This document shows positions 26,712-35,614 of a DNA stretch of 64,000 bases, piece after piece. The DNA lies in contig CABIWJ010000004.1 in NCBI GenBank assembly GCA_902362455.1, positions 266,349 through 330,348 on the forward strand, given 5' to 3'. The translations under genes and the position numbers were made by a program. The DNA comes from Eubacteriaceae bacterium (lineage in GTDB: Bacteria; Bacillota; Clostridia; Lachnospirales; Lachnospiraceae). Under the pieces are notes generated by a model, which was not told the DNA's origin, did no database searches, and worked only from the letters and a program-made list of their open reading frames with translations. The number at the start of each line of letters is the position of its first letter. The stretch's first letter is position 1.

Positions 26712-29336
26712 ATGGAAAAGTACGGAGTAAATCAGTTACGTAAAATGTTTTTGGAGTTTTTTGAGAGCAAAGGTCATTTAAAGATGAACAGCTTCTCATT
26801 AGTTCCTCATAATGACAATAGTTTATTATTAATAAATTCAGGCATGGCACCTTTAAAACCATATTTTACAGGACAGGAGATACCACCACGCAGACGTGTT
26901 ACAACATGTCAGAAATGTATCAGAACAGGCGATATTGAGAATATTGGTAAGACAGCACGTCATGGTACATTCTTTGAGATGCTTGGTAACTTCTCATTTG
27001 GAGATTATTTTAAGACAGAAGCAATTCATTGGTCATGGGAATTTCTTACAGAAGTTGTAGGATTAGATAAAGACCGTTTGTATCCATCAATTTATGAAAA
27101 TGATGATGAGGCATTTGATATCTGGAATAAAGAAATGGGAATCCCAGCTGAGAGAATATTCAGATTTGGTAAAGAGGATAATTTCTGGGAGCATGGTGCA
27201 GGCCCTTGTGGACCATGTTCAGAAATCTACTATGACAGAGGAGAAAAATATGGCTGTGGTAAGCCGGGTTGTACAGTAGGTTGTGATTGCGACAGATATA
27301 TGGAAATATGGAATAACGTATTTACGCAGTTTGATAATGACGGAAATGGTAACTATGAAGAATTAAAACAGAAAAATATTGATACTGGTATGGGATTAGA
27401 GCGTCTTGCAAGCGTTGTTCAGGACGTTGATTCAATCTTTGATGTAGACACAATATTTGATTTAAGAAATAAAGTATGTGAAATGGCAAATGTTGAGTAT
27501 CAGAAAGAATATAAGACAGACGTTTCAATAAGGATTATTACGGATCATATCCGTTCAGCTACATTTATGATTTCAGATGGAATTATGCCATCTAACGAGG
27601 GAAGAGGCTATGTTCTCCGTAGACTAATCAGAAGAGCTGCTCGTCATGGAAGATTACTTGGCATTGATGGTAAATTCCTTGCAACATTAAGTGAAACGGT
27701 AATTAATGGTTCTAAAGACGGTTATCCTGAACTTGATGAGAAGAAGGATATGATATTCAAGGTATTGACAGAAGAAGAGAACAAGTTTGATAAGACAATA
27801 GACCAGGGACTAAATATCTTATCTGATATGCAAAAAGAGATGGAAGCTAATAATTCTAAGGAATTATCTGGTGAAAATGCATTCAAATTATATGATACGT
27901 ATGGTTTCCCTCTTGATTTAACAAAAGAGATTCTTGAAGAGAAAGGCTTTACAGTTGATGAAGAGAGTTTTGCAGCAGCGATGCAGAAACAAAAAGAGAC
28001 AGCTAGAAATTCAAGAGCAAAGACTAACTATATGGGTGCAGATGTTACTGTATATGAATCTATTGACCCTGCCATAACATCTGAATTCGTAGGATATGAT
28101 AACTTGGTTTATGATTCTAAGATTACTGTATTAACTACAGATACAGAATTAACAGAAGCATTAGCTGATGGAGATACAGGTACTATAATTGTAGATAAGA
28201 CACCTTTCTATGCAACAATGGGTGGTCAGGAAGCCGATAAGGGTATTATCGTAACTGATACAGCAGAATTTGTTGTTAAAGATACAATTAAATTATTAGG
28301 TGGAAAAATCGGTCATGTAGGACAGGTTACAAAAGGAATGTTTAAAGTAGGAGATACAGTTACATTAAAGGTTGATGAGGAAAATAGAAATGCTACAGCT
28401 AAGAACCATAGTGCAACTCACCTTCTTCAGAAAGCACTTAGAATCGTACTTGGTACACATGTTGAGCAGGCAGGTTCTCTTGTAAATGCTGACCATTTAA
28501 GATTCGACTTTACACATTTCCAGGCACTTACAAGTGAAGAGTTAAAACAGATTGAAGAAATTGTAAATGAGAAGATTGCAGAGCAGTTACCGGTAGAGAC
28601 AAAGATTATGTCTATTGAGGAAGCTAAAAAGACAGGAGCAATGGCTCTTTTTGGTGAAAAATATGGTGATAGTGTACGCGTAGTAAATATGGGTGAATTC
28701 TCTAAAGAATTTTGTGGTGGTACACACGTGAAGAATACAGGAAATATCATGCTGTTCAAGATTATATCAGAAAGTGGTGTAGCAGCAGGTGTAAGAAGAA
28801 TAGATGCTCTTACAGGACAGGCAGTGTTAGATTACTATGCTAATATTGAAAATATGCTTTATGAAGCGGCTAGGACAGCTAAATCCGAACCAGCTAAATT
28901 AAATGCTAAAATCGAATCATTATTAGAAGAAATCAAGGTACTTCATAGTGAAAATGAGAGCCTTAAAAGTAAATTAGCTAATAATTCTCTTGGAGATGTT
29001 ATGAGCAATGTTAAAGAGATAAAAGGCTTTAATGTTTTAGCAACTAAAGTTGACGGAGTAGATATGAATGGTCTCCGTAACCTTGGTGATAATTTGAAAG
29101 AGAAACTTACTAACGGAGTTATAGTTCTTGCTTCTTCACAGGAAGATAAAGTCAACTTAATAGTAATGGCAACAGATGATGCTGTTAAGAATGGCGCTCA
29201 TGCAGGCAACATAATTAAGTCAATTGCACCATTAGTTGGTGGTGGCGGTGGAGGACGTCCTAATATGGCACAGGCAGGTGGAAAGAATCCGGCCGGCATA
29301 GATGCATCTCTTGCTAAAGTTGAGGAATGTTTATAA
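26712..29336 (+). CDS. alaS: Alanine--tRNA ligase
   Basis: An 874-residue AlaRS. The start at 26712 (MEKYGVNQLRKMFLEFF) has GGAGGT upstream; an earlier in-frame GTG at 26685 lacks it. The class II core, the editing domain (NHSATHLL with zinc-binding HxxxH, and CGGTHVKNTG) and the C-terminal glycine-rich C-Ala region are present. A four-cysteine insertion (CGKPGCTVGCDC, about residues 184-195) lies in the catalytic part; similar insertions are known in clostridial AlaRS. No T-box leader is visible in the short upstream gap. Confidence 0.98.
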   Translation: MEKYGVNQLRKMFLEFFESKGHLKMNSFSLVPHNDNSLLLINSGMAPLKPYFTGQEIPPRRRVTTCQKCIRTGDIENIGKTARHGTFFEMLGNFSFGDYFKTEAIHWSWEFLTEVVGLDKDRLYPSIYENDDEAFDIWNKEMGIPAERIFRFGKEDNFWEHGAGPCGPCSEIYYDRGEKYGCGKPGCTVGCDCDRYMEIWNNVFTQFDNDGNGNYEELKQKNIDTGMGLERLASVVQDVDSIFDVDTIFDLRNKVCEMANVEYQKEYKTDVSIRIITDHIRSATFMISDGIMPSNEGRGYVLRRLIRRAARHGRLLGIDGKFLATLSETVINGSKDGYPELDEKKDMIFKVLTEEENKFDKTIDQGLNILSDMQKEMEANNSKELSGENAFKLYDTYGFPLDLTKEILEEKGFTVDEESFAAAMQKQKETARNSRAKTNYMGADVTVYESIDPAITSEFVGYDNLVYDSKITVLTTDTELTEALADGDTGTIIVDKTPFYATMGGQEADKGIIVTDTAEFVVKDTIKLLGGKIGHVGQVTKGMFKVGDTVTLKVDEENRNATAKNHSATHLLQKALRIVLGTHVEQAGSLVNADHLRFDFTHFQALTSEELKQIEEIVNEKIAEQLPVETKIMSIEEAKKTGAMALFGEKYGDSVRVVNMGEFSKEFCGGTHVKNTGNIMLFKIISESGVAAGVRRIDALTGQAVLDYYANIENMLYEAARTAKSEPAKLNAKIESLLEEIKVLHSENESLKSKLANNSLGDVMSNVKEIKGFNVLATKVDGVDMNGLRNLGDNLKEKLTNGVIVLASSQEDKVNLIVMATDDAVKNGAHAGNIIKSIAPLVGGGGGGRPNMAQAGGKNPAGIDASLAKVEECL

Positions 29337-29370
29337 GAAATATAGTTTATAAGAACTATTTAAAAAGTCA

Positions 29371-29398
29371 TTGACGTATGGAAAATTTATGCTATAAT
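29371..29398 (+). promoter_or_regulatory. Strong sigma-A promoter of rpsU
   Basis: TTGACG (29371-29376) and TATAAT (29393-29398) are separated by 16 bases, with TG one base before the -10 box (extended -10). It lies about 80 bases upstream of the rpsU start and is among the best promoter matches in the window. Confidence 0.75.
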
Positions 29399-29477
29399 AT
29401 GACTAGTGCAATAAAAAATACCCAAACAGTTGTATTATGCACAATTACACAACTGGAGGGAGGTTAGGTGTGAGACT

Positions 29478-29654
29478 ATGTCAAATGTAATCGTTAAAGA
29501 AAACGAATCTTTAGATAGTGCTTTACGCAGATTCAAAAGAAACTGTGCAAAGGCTGGTATCCAGCAGGAAATCCGTAAGAGAGAACATTACGAAAAGCCA
29601 AGCGTAAAGCGTAAGAAGAAATCTGAAGCAGCTAGAAAACGTAAATATAATTAA
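29478..29654 (+). CDS. rpsU: 30S ribosomal protein S21
   Basis: A 58-residue basic bS21. The start at 29478 ([21 protein letters not shown]) lies shortly after a GGAGGGAGG stretch; longer in-frame versions add residues unlike S21. The C-terminus [15 protein letters not shown] is typical. The gene has its own promoter and a strong terminator, so it is a single-gene transcript. Confidence 0.97.
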   Translation: MSNVIVKENESLDSALRRFKRNCAKAGIQQEIRKREHYEKPSVKRKKKSEAARKRKYN

Positions 29655-29660
29655 TCATTT

Positions 29661-29699
29661 AATATACCTATAGGTTTATCTTATAGGTATATTTTTTTT
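29661..29699 (+). terminator. Rho-independent terminator of rpsU
   Basis: A perfect 12-bp stem (29661-29672 with 29682-29693), nine-base loop and a run of T residues following on the plus strand. It is the clearest intrinsic terminator in the window. Confidence 0.85.
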
Positions 29700-29716
29700 A
29701 CTATAATCATATAGAT
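29689..29716 (+). promoter_or_regulatory. Candidate sigma-E-type promoter of yqfCD
   Basis: ATA (29689-29691) and CATATAGAT (29708-29716) are separated by 16 bases, close to the sigma-E pattern ATA-N16-CATACANT with two mismatches in the -10 box. In Bacillus the yqfCD genes are mother-cell (sigma-E) genes, so the location is sensible. The -35 element overlaps the rpsU terminator. Confidence 0.35.
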
Positions 29717-29736
29717 AAATAATTAGGTGTAGTTAC

Positions 29737-30009
29737 GTGCTGGTGTTTAATATGATTAGAGAAAATATATCTGATAATTTGAAACTGCCTAAAGAAGTAT
29801 TGTTGGGTGCATCGGTATTACACGTAACAGGGCAGTATGAAATATATATTGAAAATTATAAAAATATAATTGAGTATACTGATACATTAATAAAATTACA
29901 GGGTAAAACCTGTAAAATGTATATAACAGGTAAAAATCTCCATATTGAATATTTTAATAATGAAGATATGAAGATAAAAGGCAGATTTAAAAATATTGAA
30001 TTCGTATAA
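29737..30009 (+). CDS. yqfC: YqfC-like sporulation protein
   Basis: A 90-residue YqfC-family protein. The core 'LPKEVLLGASVLHVTGQYEIYIENYKNIIEYTDTLIKL' and 'GKNLHIEYFNNEDMKIKGRFKNIEFV' are characteristic. The start could be GTG at 29737 (AGGTG seven bases upstream) or ATG at 29752. Together with YqfD it is expressed in the mother cell during sporulation; the molecular role is unknown. yqfD follows. Confidence 0.85.
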   Translation: MLVFNMIRENISDNLKLPKEVLLGASVLHVTGQYEIYIENYKNIIEYTDTLIKLQGKTCKMYITGKNLHIEYFNNEDMKIKGRFKNIEFV

Positions 30010-30060
30010 GGAAGTGATTATATTCATTGGCTGTATAATTCCATAAAGGGATATCTGATA

Positions 30061-31251
30061 ATGAAATTCACAGGATTAGATAAGATAAGATTTATAAATC
30101 TATGTAAGAATAACAAGCTTAATATATGGAAAATAACAAGCGAAAACGATTATGTCATAATGTGCTGTGATGTGGCGTCTTTCTATAAGATGAAGAAGCT
30201 TCGAAGAAAATGTAATGGTTCAATTAAATTATTGCAAAGAAGAGGTCTGTTATTTCAGACAATAAAATATAAAAAACATATTTTCTTTGTAGTTGGAATA
30301 ATATTATTCTTTGTAATTGCAAAAATAATTACGTTGTATGTATGGAATATTTCGTTTGAGGGAAATTATTCACATACTGATATTGAACTTATGAACTTTT
30401 TAAATAAGAATAAAATAGATAATGGTATCAGGAAGTCAAAAATTGATTGTGAAGAAATCGAATATTTATTAAGAACTAATTATGATGATATAACATGGGT
30501 ATCTGCAGAAGTAAGGGGAACACGTATATTTATACATATTAAAGAAAACTTTGACACATACATTGCCAAAGTTGAAGACAAACCATATAATATTATCAGT
30601 AATGTTGACGGAATGATAGACAGTATAGTTACGAGGAGCGGCACGCCAAAGATTAAAGTAGGCGATGAGGTGAAAAAAGGGCAGCTTTTAGTAAGTGGAA
30701 TAATTGAAATATATGGAGATAGTGAGGAGCTTATTAACTACAGACTTGTCAATTCTGACTCTGATATATATGCAAGAACGTATATTGAATATAATGATGA
30801 ATTTGAGTTGAAACATATTGAAAAGGAATACACGGACAGAAAAAACAACATTCTACAGGTAGATATATTAGATAAAGCCTTTTATTTAAGCTTGTTTCAG
30901 AAAAAATTCAAGAATTACGATATAGTCAAGGATTATAAGCAGTTATCAATAACAGATAATTTTTATCTTCCAATGGGATATTCGAATATTAGTATAAAAG
31001 AATATAAAAATATTTATAGAATATATACGGAAGATGAGGCTAGAGCAATAGAAGAATCAAAAATTGAATTTTTTATGCAGAAATTGAACGAAAAAGGTAT
31101 TCAAATTATAGAAAATAATGTTACAATAGTCGTTGAAAATGAAAAGTGTATTGCAACAGGAAATTTTCTGGTTGTAGAAAAGATTGGTGAAGTTCAGTAT
31201 GTAGATGATACAATGTTGCCCAAGATAAGTAGTTCTGAAAGTGAGACATAA
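30061..31251 (+). CDS. yqfD: Sporulation protein YqfD
   Basis: A 396-residue YqfD-family protein with one membrane helix at about residues 79-98 and a large exposed domain after it. The helix-following 'NISFEGNYSHTDIELMNFLNKN' and 'GDEVKKGQLLVSGIIEI' blocks are typical of the family. It is required for efficient sporulation in Bacillus, working with YqfC. It lies in the conserved yqfC-yqfD-phoH order. No signal peptide is seen beyond the membrane helix. Confidence 0.9.
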   Translation: MKFTGLDKIRFINLCKNNKLNIWKITSENDYVIMCCDVASFYKMKKLRRKCNGSIKLLQRRGLLFQTIKYKKHIFFVVGIILFFVIAKIITLYVWNISFEGNYSHTDIELMNFLNKNKIDNGIRKSKIDCEEIEYLLRTNYDDITWVSAEVRGTRIFIHIKENFDTYIAKVEDKPYNIISNVDGMIDSIVTRSGTPKIKVGDEVKKGQLLVSGIIEIYGDSEELINYRLVNSDSDIYARTYIEYNDEFELKHIEKEYTDRKNNILQVDILDKAFYLSLFQKKFKNYDIVKDYKQLSITDNFYLPMGYSNISIKEYKNIYRIYTEDEARAIEESKIEFFMQKLNEKGIQIIENNVTIVVENEKCIATGNFLVVEKIGEVQYVDDTMLPKISSSESET

Positions 31252-31383
31252 AATTATAACAAGAATAAGCTGTATATGAAATTATAATAGACATTGTAAA
31301 TTACTTATAAAGTGAACTGTAAAAGAAATTAAAGTTATAAAAATGAACTATAAATTTATAAGAAATGAGGTCAGATACCAGGC

Positions 31384-32385
31384 ATGAGCGTAATTGAGAA
31401 TATAATAGATATACCTATGCAGTATAGTCAGGAGATATTTGGACAGTTTGATATAAATATTAAGAAAATAGAGAAAACTCTTCATGTGACAATTATATCA
31501 AGAGGATCCGAGTTAAAGATAATAGGAGGAGAGAGCAGTGTTGCGAGAGCAAAGAGCATTATAGAGACTCTTTGTACCTCAGCTAAGAATGGTAACCAGA
31601 TTAATGAACAGGTTGTTAATTATGCTATTTCCTTAGCATACCAGGATAAGGCAGAGACATTAACTGAATTAGATGAAGATATAATATGCCGTACACTTAC
31701 AGGTAAGCCTATAAAACCTAAGACTCATGGTCAGAAGCAGTATATTGATATGATTAAGAATAAAATGATTACATTTGGAATAGGACCTGCTGGAACAGGT
31801 AAGACATATCTTGCAATGGCGATGGCAATTACGGCATTTAAGAATAATGAGGTTGGAAGAATTATTTTGACGAGACCTGCTATTGAAGCCGGCGAGAATC
31901 TGGGCTTTCTACCGGGAGATTTACAAAGTAAGGTTGATCCTTATCTAAGACCTTTATATGATGCACTCTATCAGATTATGGGAGCTGAGTCGTATCTTCA
32001 TAATAGTGAAAAAGGTTTAATTGAGGTAGCACCTTTGGCTTATATGCGTGGACGAACTTTAGATAATGCATTCATAATTCTTGATGAGGCACAGAATACA
32101 ACACCTGCACAGATGAAGATGTTTCTTACGAGAATCGGTTTTGGTTCAAAGGTGGTTATAACAGGAGACTTAACCCAGAAAGACTTAAAGCCGGGCATAC
32201 AAAGCGGTTTGGATACAGCAATCAGAGTATTGTCAAAGGTTGACGATATCGCATTTATCAGACTTACTAACGAAGATGTAGTAAGACATCCATTAGTACA
32301 GAAGATTGTTAAAGCCTATGAAGAATATGAGAATGCAAAGATGAAAAAGATAAATTCAGCAGCTAGAAGTAAAGGGAAAAATTGA
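31384..32385 (+). CDS. PhoH family ATPase
   Basis: A 333-residue PhoH-like (PhoH2/YbeZ) P-loop ATPase. An N-terminal KH-like region is followed by the ATPase: Walker A GPAGTGKTYLA, 'LTRPAIEAGENLGFLPGDLQSKVDPYLRPLYDAL', Walker B 'FIILDEAQNTTPAQMKMFLTRIG' and 'VITGDLTQKDLKPG'. YbeZ works with YbeY in ribosome and RNA quality control, and ybeY lies two genes downstream. The ribosome binding site is weak (GAGGTC, about 12 bases upstream). Its stop codon overlaps the next start (TGATG). Confidence 0.93.
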   Translation: MSVIENIIDIPMQYSQEIFGQFDINIKKIEKTLHVTIISRGSELKIIGGESSVARAKSIIETLCTSAKNGNQINEQVVNYAISLAYQDKAETLTELDEDIICRTLTGKPIKPKTHGQKQYIDMIKNKMITFGIGPAGTGKTYLAMAMAITAFKNNEVGRIILTRPAIEAGENLGFLPGDLQSKVDPYLRPLYDALYQIMGAESYLHNSEKGLIEVAPLAYMRGRTLDNAFIILDEAQNTTPAQMKMFLTRIGFGSKVVITGDLTQKDLKPGIQSGLDTAIRVLSKVDDIAFIRLTNEDVVRHPLVQKIVKAYEEYENAKMKKINSAARSKGKN

Positions 32386-33551
32386 TGAAATTCTTTAAAA
32401 AAAATAAAAATGAATTATTAAAATTACTGATATTTATAATTATGGCAATATCAGTATTCTATATTACAAAAATACGCCTTAAGAGAGAAGTGTTATGGCC
32501 TTATGAGAAGAATACAAGACTTATAATTATTACATTTACTTTTGTTTTCTTAGAATATAGCATTTATTATGTAATGAAGAAAAGTGATAAATTTATAGCT
32601 CTGTTATATAGACTTTTACCAGCAGTATTATTAGTAAGTGTGTTTCTGTTTATTCCTGAGAAAATATTCAAAGTGACACCATTTTTATTACCATTGGTGC
32701 TTATATATTTCTCATATGGAATTATTAATACCATTATATTTCAGACATTTATAATGATTTTATATTATTTTACGGGACAGATGACTGTAGAAGTGCTTAT
32801 TATGTATATGTTAAGCTTTGTTGTGGTATTCTTCTTTGCAAAATATACTGTTTCACATAGCTTTGCTATTCTGTCATTTATATTGTCTGTGACAACATAT
32901 TTTATAGTAAATCTTAATTATCAATATATGACATATGAGAAAATTAAGGTTTCATCGGCATTGATTGGTCTGATTCCATTTATTATATCAGTTATTCCAT
33001 TGTATTTCAGATATATTCTAATTGGAATTAATAACAGATATCTAAAAAATAGCCTGAAAAATATATGCGATGATGAAAATGAATTATTATTAATGCTTAT
33101 GAAAAAAAATGAAAATGTATATTTACATTCGTTACAGGTGGCTGATACATCAGTAAGAGTAGCTAAAATGGTTGGTGCAGATATGAACCTTGTAAAAGCA
33201 GGTGGAAGATTTCATGAGATTGGTAAGTTGAAAAGCAACAATTACGTTTCTGCCGGAATAGATATTATGAAGTCTAATAAGTTTCCAAAAGAAGTAATAA
33301 ATATTGTAAAAGAGCATAATAGTAAGTCAAACATACCAAGGACTTTAGAGTCTGCAATTGTTATGCTAAGTGATTCAATTGAAAACACACTTGAGACGAT
33401 TATTGTAACTAAGGGAAATAATTTTAATAGAAGAAAGATTGTAGAAAATATTATAGATATCAGATTTGATACAGGTATGTTAGATATTGCCATAAAGGAT
33501 ATTGATTTATATAAGAAGCTTCGTAAGGCATATTTAACAATATACTCATAG
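32385..33551 (+). CDS. Membrane HD-domain protein (PgpH-like, altered HD motif)
   Basis: A 388-residue protein with about six to eight helices in the first 220 residues and an HD-domain fold in the last 150. It matches the membrane and HD parts of PgpH-type c-di-AMP phosphodiesterases but lacks the large extracellular domain. The HD set is H248 (HSLQVAD), then H277-E278 (FHEIGKL) where active enzymes have HD, and D330 (MLSDSIE). The Asp-to-Glu change at a metal-ligand position means that activity is uncertain. The ATG at 32385 overlaps the phoH stop. Context (phoH, ybeY) is that of yqfF/pgpH. Confidence 0.8.
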   Translation: MKFFKKNKNELLKLLIFIIMAISVFYITKIRLKREVLWPYEKNTRLIIITFTFVFLEYSIYYVMKKSDKFIALLYRLLPAVLLVSVFLFIPEKIFKVTPFLLPLVLIYFSYGIINTIIFQTFIMILYYFTGQMTVEVLIMYMLSFVVVFFFAKYTVSHSFAILSFILSVTTYFIVNLNYQYMTYEKIKVSSALIGLIPFIISVIPLYFRYILIGINNRYLKNSLKNICDDENELLLMLMKKNENVYLHSLQVADTSVRVAKMVGADMNLVKAGGRFHEIGKLKSNNYVSAGIDIMKSNKFPKEVINIVKEHNSKSNIPRTLESAIVMLSDSIENTLETIIVTKGNNFNRRKIVENIIDIRFDTGMLDIAIKDIDLYKKLRKAYLTIYS

Positions 33552-33669
33552 GTGTTAATGAATTAAAGAATGGAGTTATATACTTTATAAATTAATGGAT
33601 ATTATGAACTGAAATATTTTCTTAAATATCAGATACTTATAAATACAGCTTAGAAAAGAGGATTTAGAT

Positions 33670-34170
33670 ATGAATATATGTATAGAAAAAGAGACAGATT
33701 TAGATTTAGGTTTTGACTGCGATGAGCTTATTAATAAAGTAATTACTTATGCTGCTGATTATGTGGGCTGTCCATATGAATTCGAAGTAAATGTTGTATT
33801 AACAGATAATGATACAATACATAAAGTTAATAAAGAGACAAGGAATATTGACAGAGCCACTGATGTATTATCATTTCCAATGGCAGAATATGATGAGCCT
33901 GGAGATTTCTCAAGGTTAGAAGATGAAGATATGTTTGATGTCTTTAATCCTGAGACCGGAGAATTATTATTAGGTGATATTATGGTATCACTTGAAAAGG
34001 TAGTGTCACAGGCAGAAGAATATGGACACTCAACAACCAGAGAGCTTGGATTCCTGATTGCACACAGTATGCTTCATCTATTTGGGTATGACCACATGGA
34101 GGAAGATGAGCGTGTAATAATGGAAGCAAAACAGAATGAAATAATGAATGGATTAGAGATATATAGATGA
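33670..34170 (+). CDS. ybeY: Endoribonuclease YbeY
   Basis: A 166-residue YbeY, the zinc-dependent endoribonuclease for 16S rRNA 3'-end maturation and ribosome quality control. The metal site HSMLHLFGYDHMEEDE (HxxxHxxGYDH) is complete, and 'RATDVLSFPMAE' is the typical preceding block. The ribosome binding site AAGAGG is upstream. In many relatives dgkA, cdd, era and recO follow; here cdd follows directly, after a repeat element. Confidence 0.96.
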   Translation: MNICIEKETDLDLGFDCDELINKVITYAADYVGCPYEFEVNVVLTDNDTIHKVNKETRNIDRATDVLSFPMAEYDEPGDFSRLEDEDMFDVFNPETGELLLGDIMVSLEKVVSQAEEYGHSTTRELGFLIAHSMLHLFGYDHMEEDERVIMEAKQNEIMNGLEIYR

Positions 34171-34193
34171 AAATATATGTGGATGGAGATAAT

Positions 34194-34315
34194 GCGAAGG
34201 AATTATGTCAATGCACTGGTTCGTTCGCACAGCTATTTGCTCTGGAGCGAAAGCAAATAGCCTTAAAGGCAGATGAGAAATTACCTCTTTGCGATAAGTT
34301 GCTCAGAAATGGAGA
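34194..34315 (+). repeat. Modular hairpin element with built-in Shine-Dalgarno, copy C
   Basis: The first stem is GCGAAGGAA (34194-34202) with TTCGTTCGC (34220-34228), one mismatch. The second is GCTATTTGCT (34232-34241) with AGCAAATAGC (34252-34261), perfect. The 3' part contains CCTCTTT, a small stem GCGA-taag-TTGC, and ends in GGAGA (34311-34315), the ribosome binding site of cdd. It shares 'CGCACAGCTATTTG' and 'AAGTTGCTCAGAA' with copy D at 51150-51294. Confidence 0.8.
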
Positions 34316-34320
34316 AGATT

Positions 34321-34713
34321 ATGGATAATGAAACTCTTATATCTTATGCAAAAAAGGCTATGGGGAATGCATATGCACCATATTCACAATTCAGTGTTGG
34401 CGCGGCTGTTTTAACAACTGACGGAGAAGTATTTACAGGTTGTAATGTCGAAAATGCATCGTTTGGAGCAACCATATGTGCTGAAAGATGTGCAGTATTA
34501 AAAGCTATATCAGAAGGTTATACATCTTTTAATAAGATTGCAATTGTATCCTCATCGGACAACCTTACATATCCATGTGGAATATGCAGACAGTTTCTTT
34601 CTGAATTTATGGAAGATGGATATGTGGTGTTACAGGATTCTGATGGCAATATCAGAGAATATCCATTTGATGAGTTGATTCCATATGCATTTAATCTGAC
34701 TAAAGATTTATAA
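34321..34713 (+). CDS. cdd: Cytidine deaminase
   Basis: A 130-residue homotetrameric-type cytidine deaminase that converts (deoxy)cytidine to (deoxy)uridine. The zinc site is complete: CAERCAVLKA (first Cys, with catalytic Glu) and PCGICRQ (second and third Cys). The start at 34321 (MDNETLISYAKKAM) follows GGAGA by five bases; upstream in-frame ATGs lie in the repeat element. Length is normal. Confidence 0.95.
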   Translation: MDNETLISYAKKAMGNAYAPYSQFSVGAAVLTTDGEVFTGCNVENASFGATICAERCAVLKAISEGYTSFNKIAIVSSSDNLTYPCGICRQFLSEFMEDGYVVLQDSDGNIREYPFDELIPYAFNLTKDL

Positions 34714-34788
34714 AATTTATAAAACTGAATAATATTATAAAATATGTTAACAATATATGTAAATAAATCAATTGAAATGGGGAGTAGT

Positions 34789-35418
34789 ATGTTTTCATTG
34801 AAGAAAATATCATATATTGTATATTTTATTGCAATTGTATCAATTTTCGTGTTGTTATATTATGGAGGATATTATTATGCCATAAATAATATGAAATCAG
34901 ATAATCTTATTACGAAAGATGAGGCACAGATAAGTAATCCGGGAGTCAAAACGGATGATTATACTGAGGTTAATAATAGCGAAAGTAATGTAATTCTAAG
35001 CAGTGCCAGATATATTATTGAAGAATATAACTCAGATACGGATGAATTAACTAAAAAGGAAGAGAAGATACCTGTTGATTATATCGGACTTACCAGAGAA
35101 CAGGTTATTGATTATCTTACAACCTATGTTGCAAAGAATAAAGATGAAACACTTCAGAATGTACAGTTAGTGGCGTTTTCACCGGAGTCGCTTATTATTA
35201 GAAAGACGGTATGCAATCTAACTAACATTTACAATTATTTTGTTATTAGTGAAAATAATATAATTATGATTTATAATGCGAATCATGACAAATTATTTAT
35301 TGATACGGGAATTGATGTAAGTAATATTGAAGAACAATATAAAGAAGAATTAAAAGATGGTTTCTATATAGAGACAATCCATGATTTATATAATTACTTA
35401 GAAAGCATAACCAGTTAA
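34789..35418 (+). CDS. Membrane-anchored protein with BofC-like C-terminal domain
   Basis: A 209-residue protein with one N-terminal membrane helix (about residues 6-29) and an extracytoplasmic part. The block ending 'KIPVDYIGLTREQVIDYLT' followed by 'LVAFSPESLIIRKTV' resembles the C-terminal domain of the forespore signalling protein BofC, but the similarity is by eye and moderate. The start at 34789 follows GGGGAG. No other domain is seen. Many Lachnospiraceae have such proteins of unknown role. Confidence 0.6.
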   Translation: MFSLKKISYIVYFIAIVSIFVLLYYGGYYYAINNMKSDNLITKDEAQISNPGVKTDDYTEVNNSESNVILSSARYIIEEYNSDTDELTKKEEKIPVDYIGLTREQVIDYLTTYVAKNKDETLQNVQLVAFSPESLIIRKTVCNLTNIYNYFVISENNIIMIYNANHDKLFIDTGIDVSNIEEQYKEELKDGFYIETIHDLYNYLESITS

Positions 35419-35468
35419 GATTCTATTTAAGTTATAAATAGATTGCAGGTTAGATTATGTTAAACTAT

Positions 35469-35572
35469 AATAAAGTTATAGTTTAAGATTATAGATTAAT
35501 ATTATAGTTTAAGATTTAAGTAAAAGATTATAGTAAAAGGTTATAGTAAAAGGTTATAGTATAAAGTTATAG
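35469..35572. repeat. Eight-unit 13-bp tandem array
   Basis: Eight consecutive 13-base units in register, consensus close to TAAAAGGTTATAG. Two adjacent units (35534-35546 and 35547-35559) are identical; the others differ at one to four positions. It fills most of the 196-base gap before the next oxidoreductase gene and is almost entirely A, T and G. No open reading frame is seen within it. Confidence 0.85.
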
Positions 35573-35614
35573 ATTATAAATAGATAGAATAAAATTTTAG
35601 AAAAGAGACTGATA

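Noticed and set aside
35469..35572. CRISPR array
   Set aside because: The units are 13 bases and contiguous with no spacers, and no cas genes are present.
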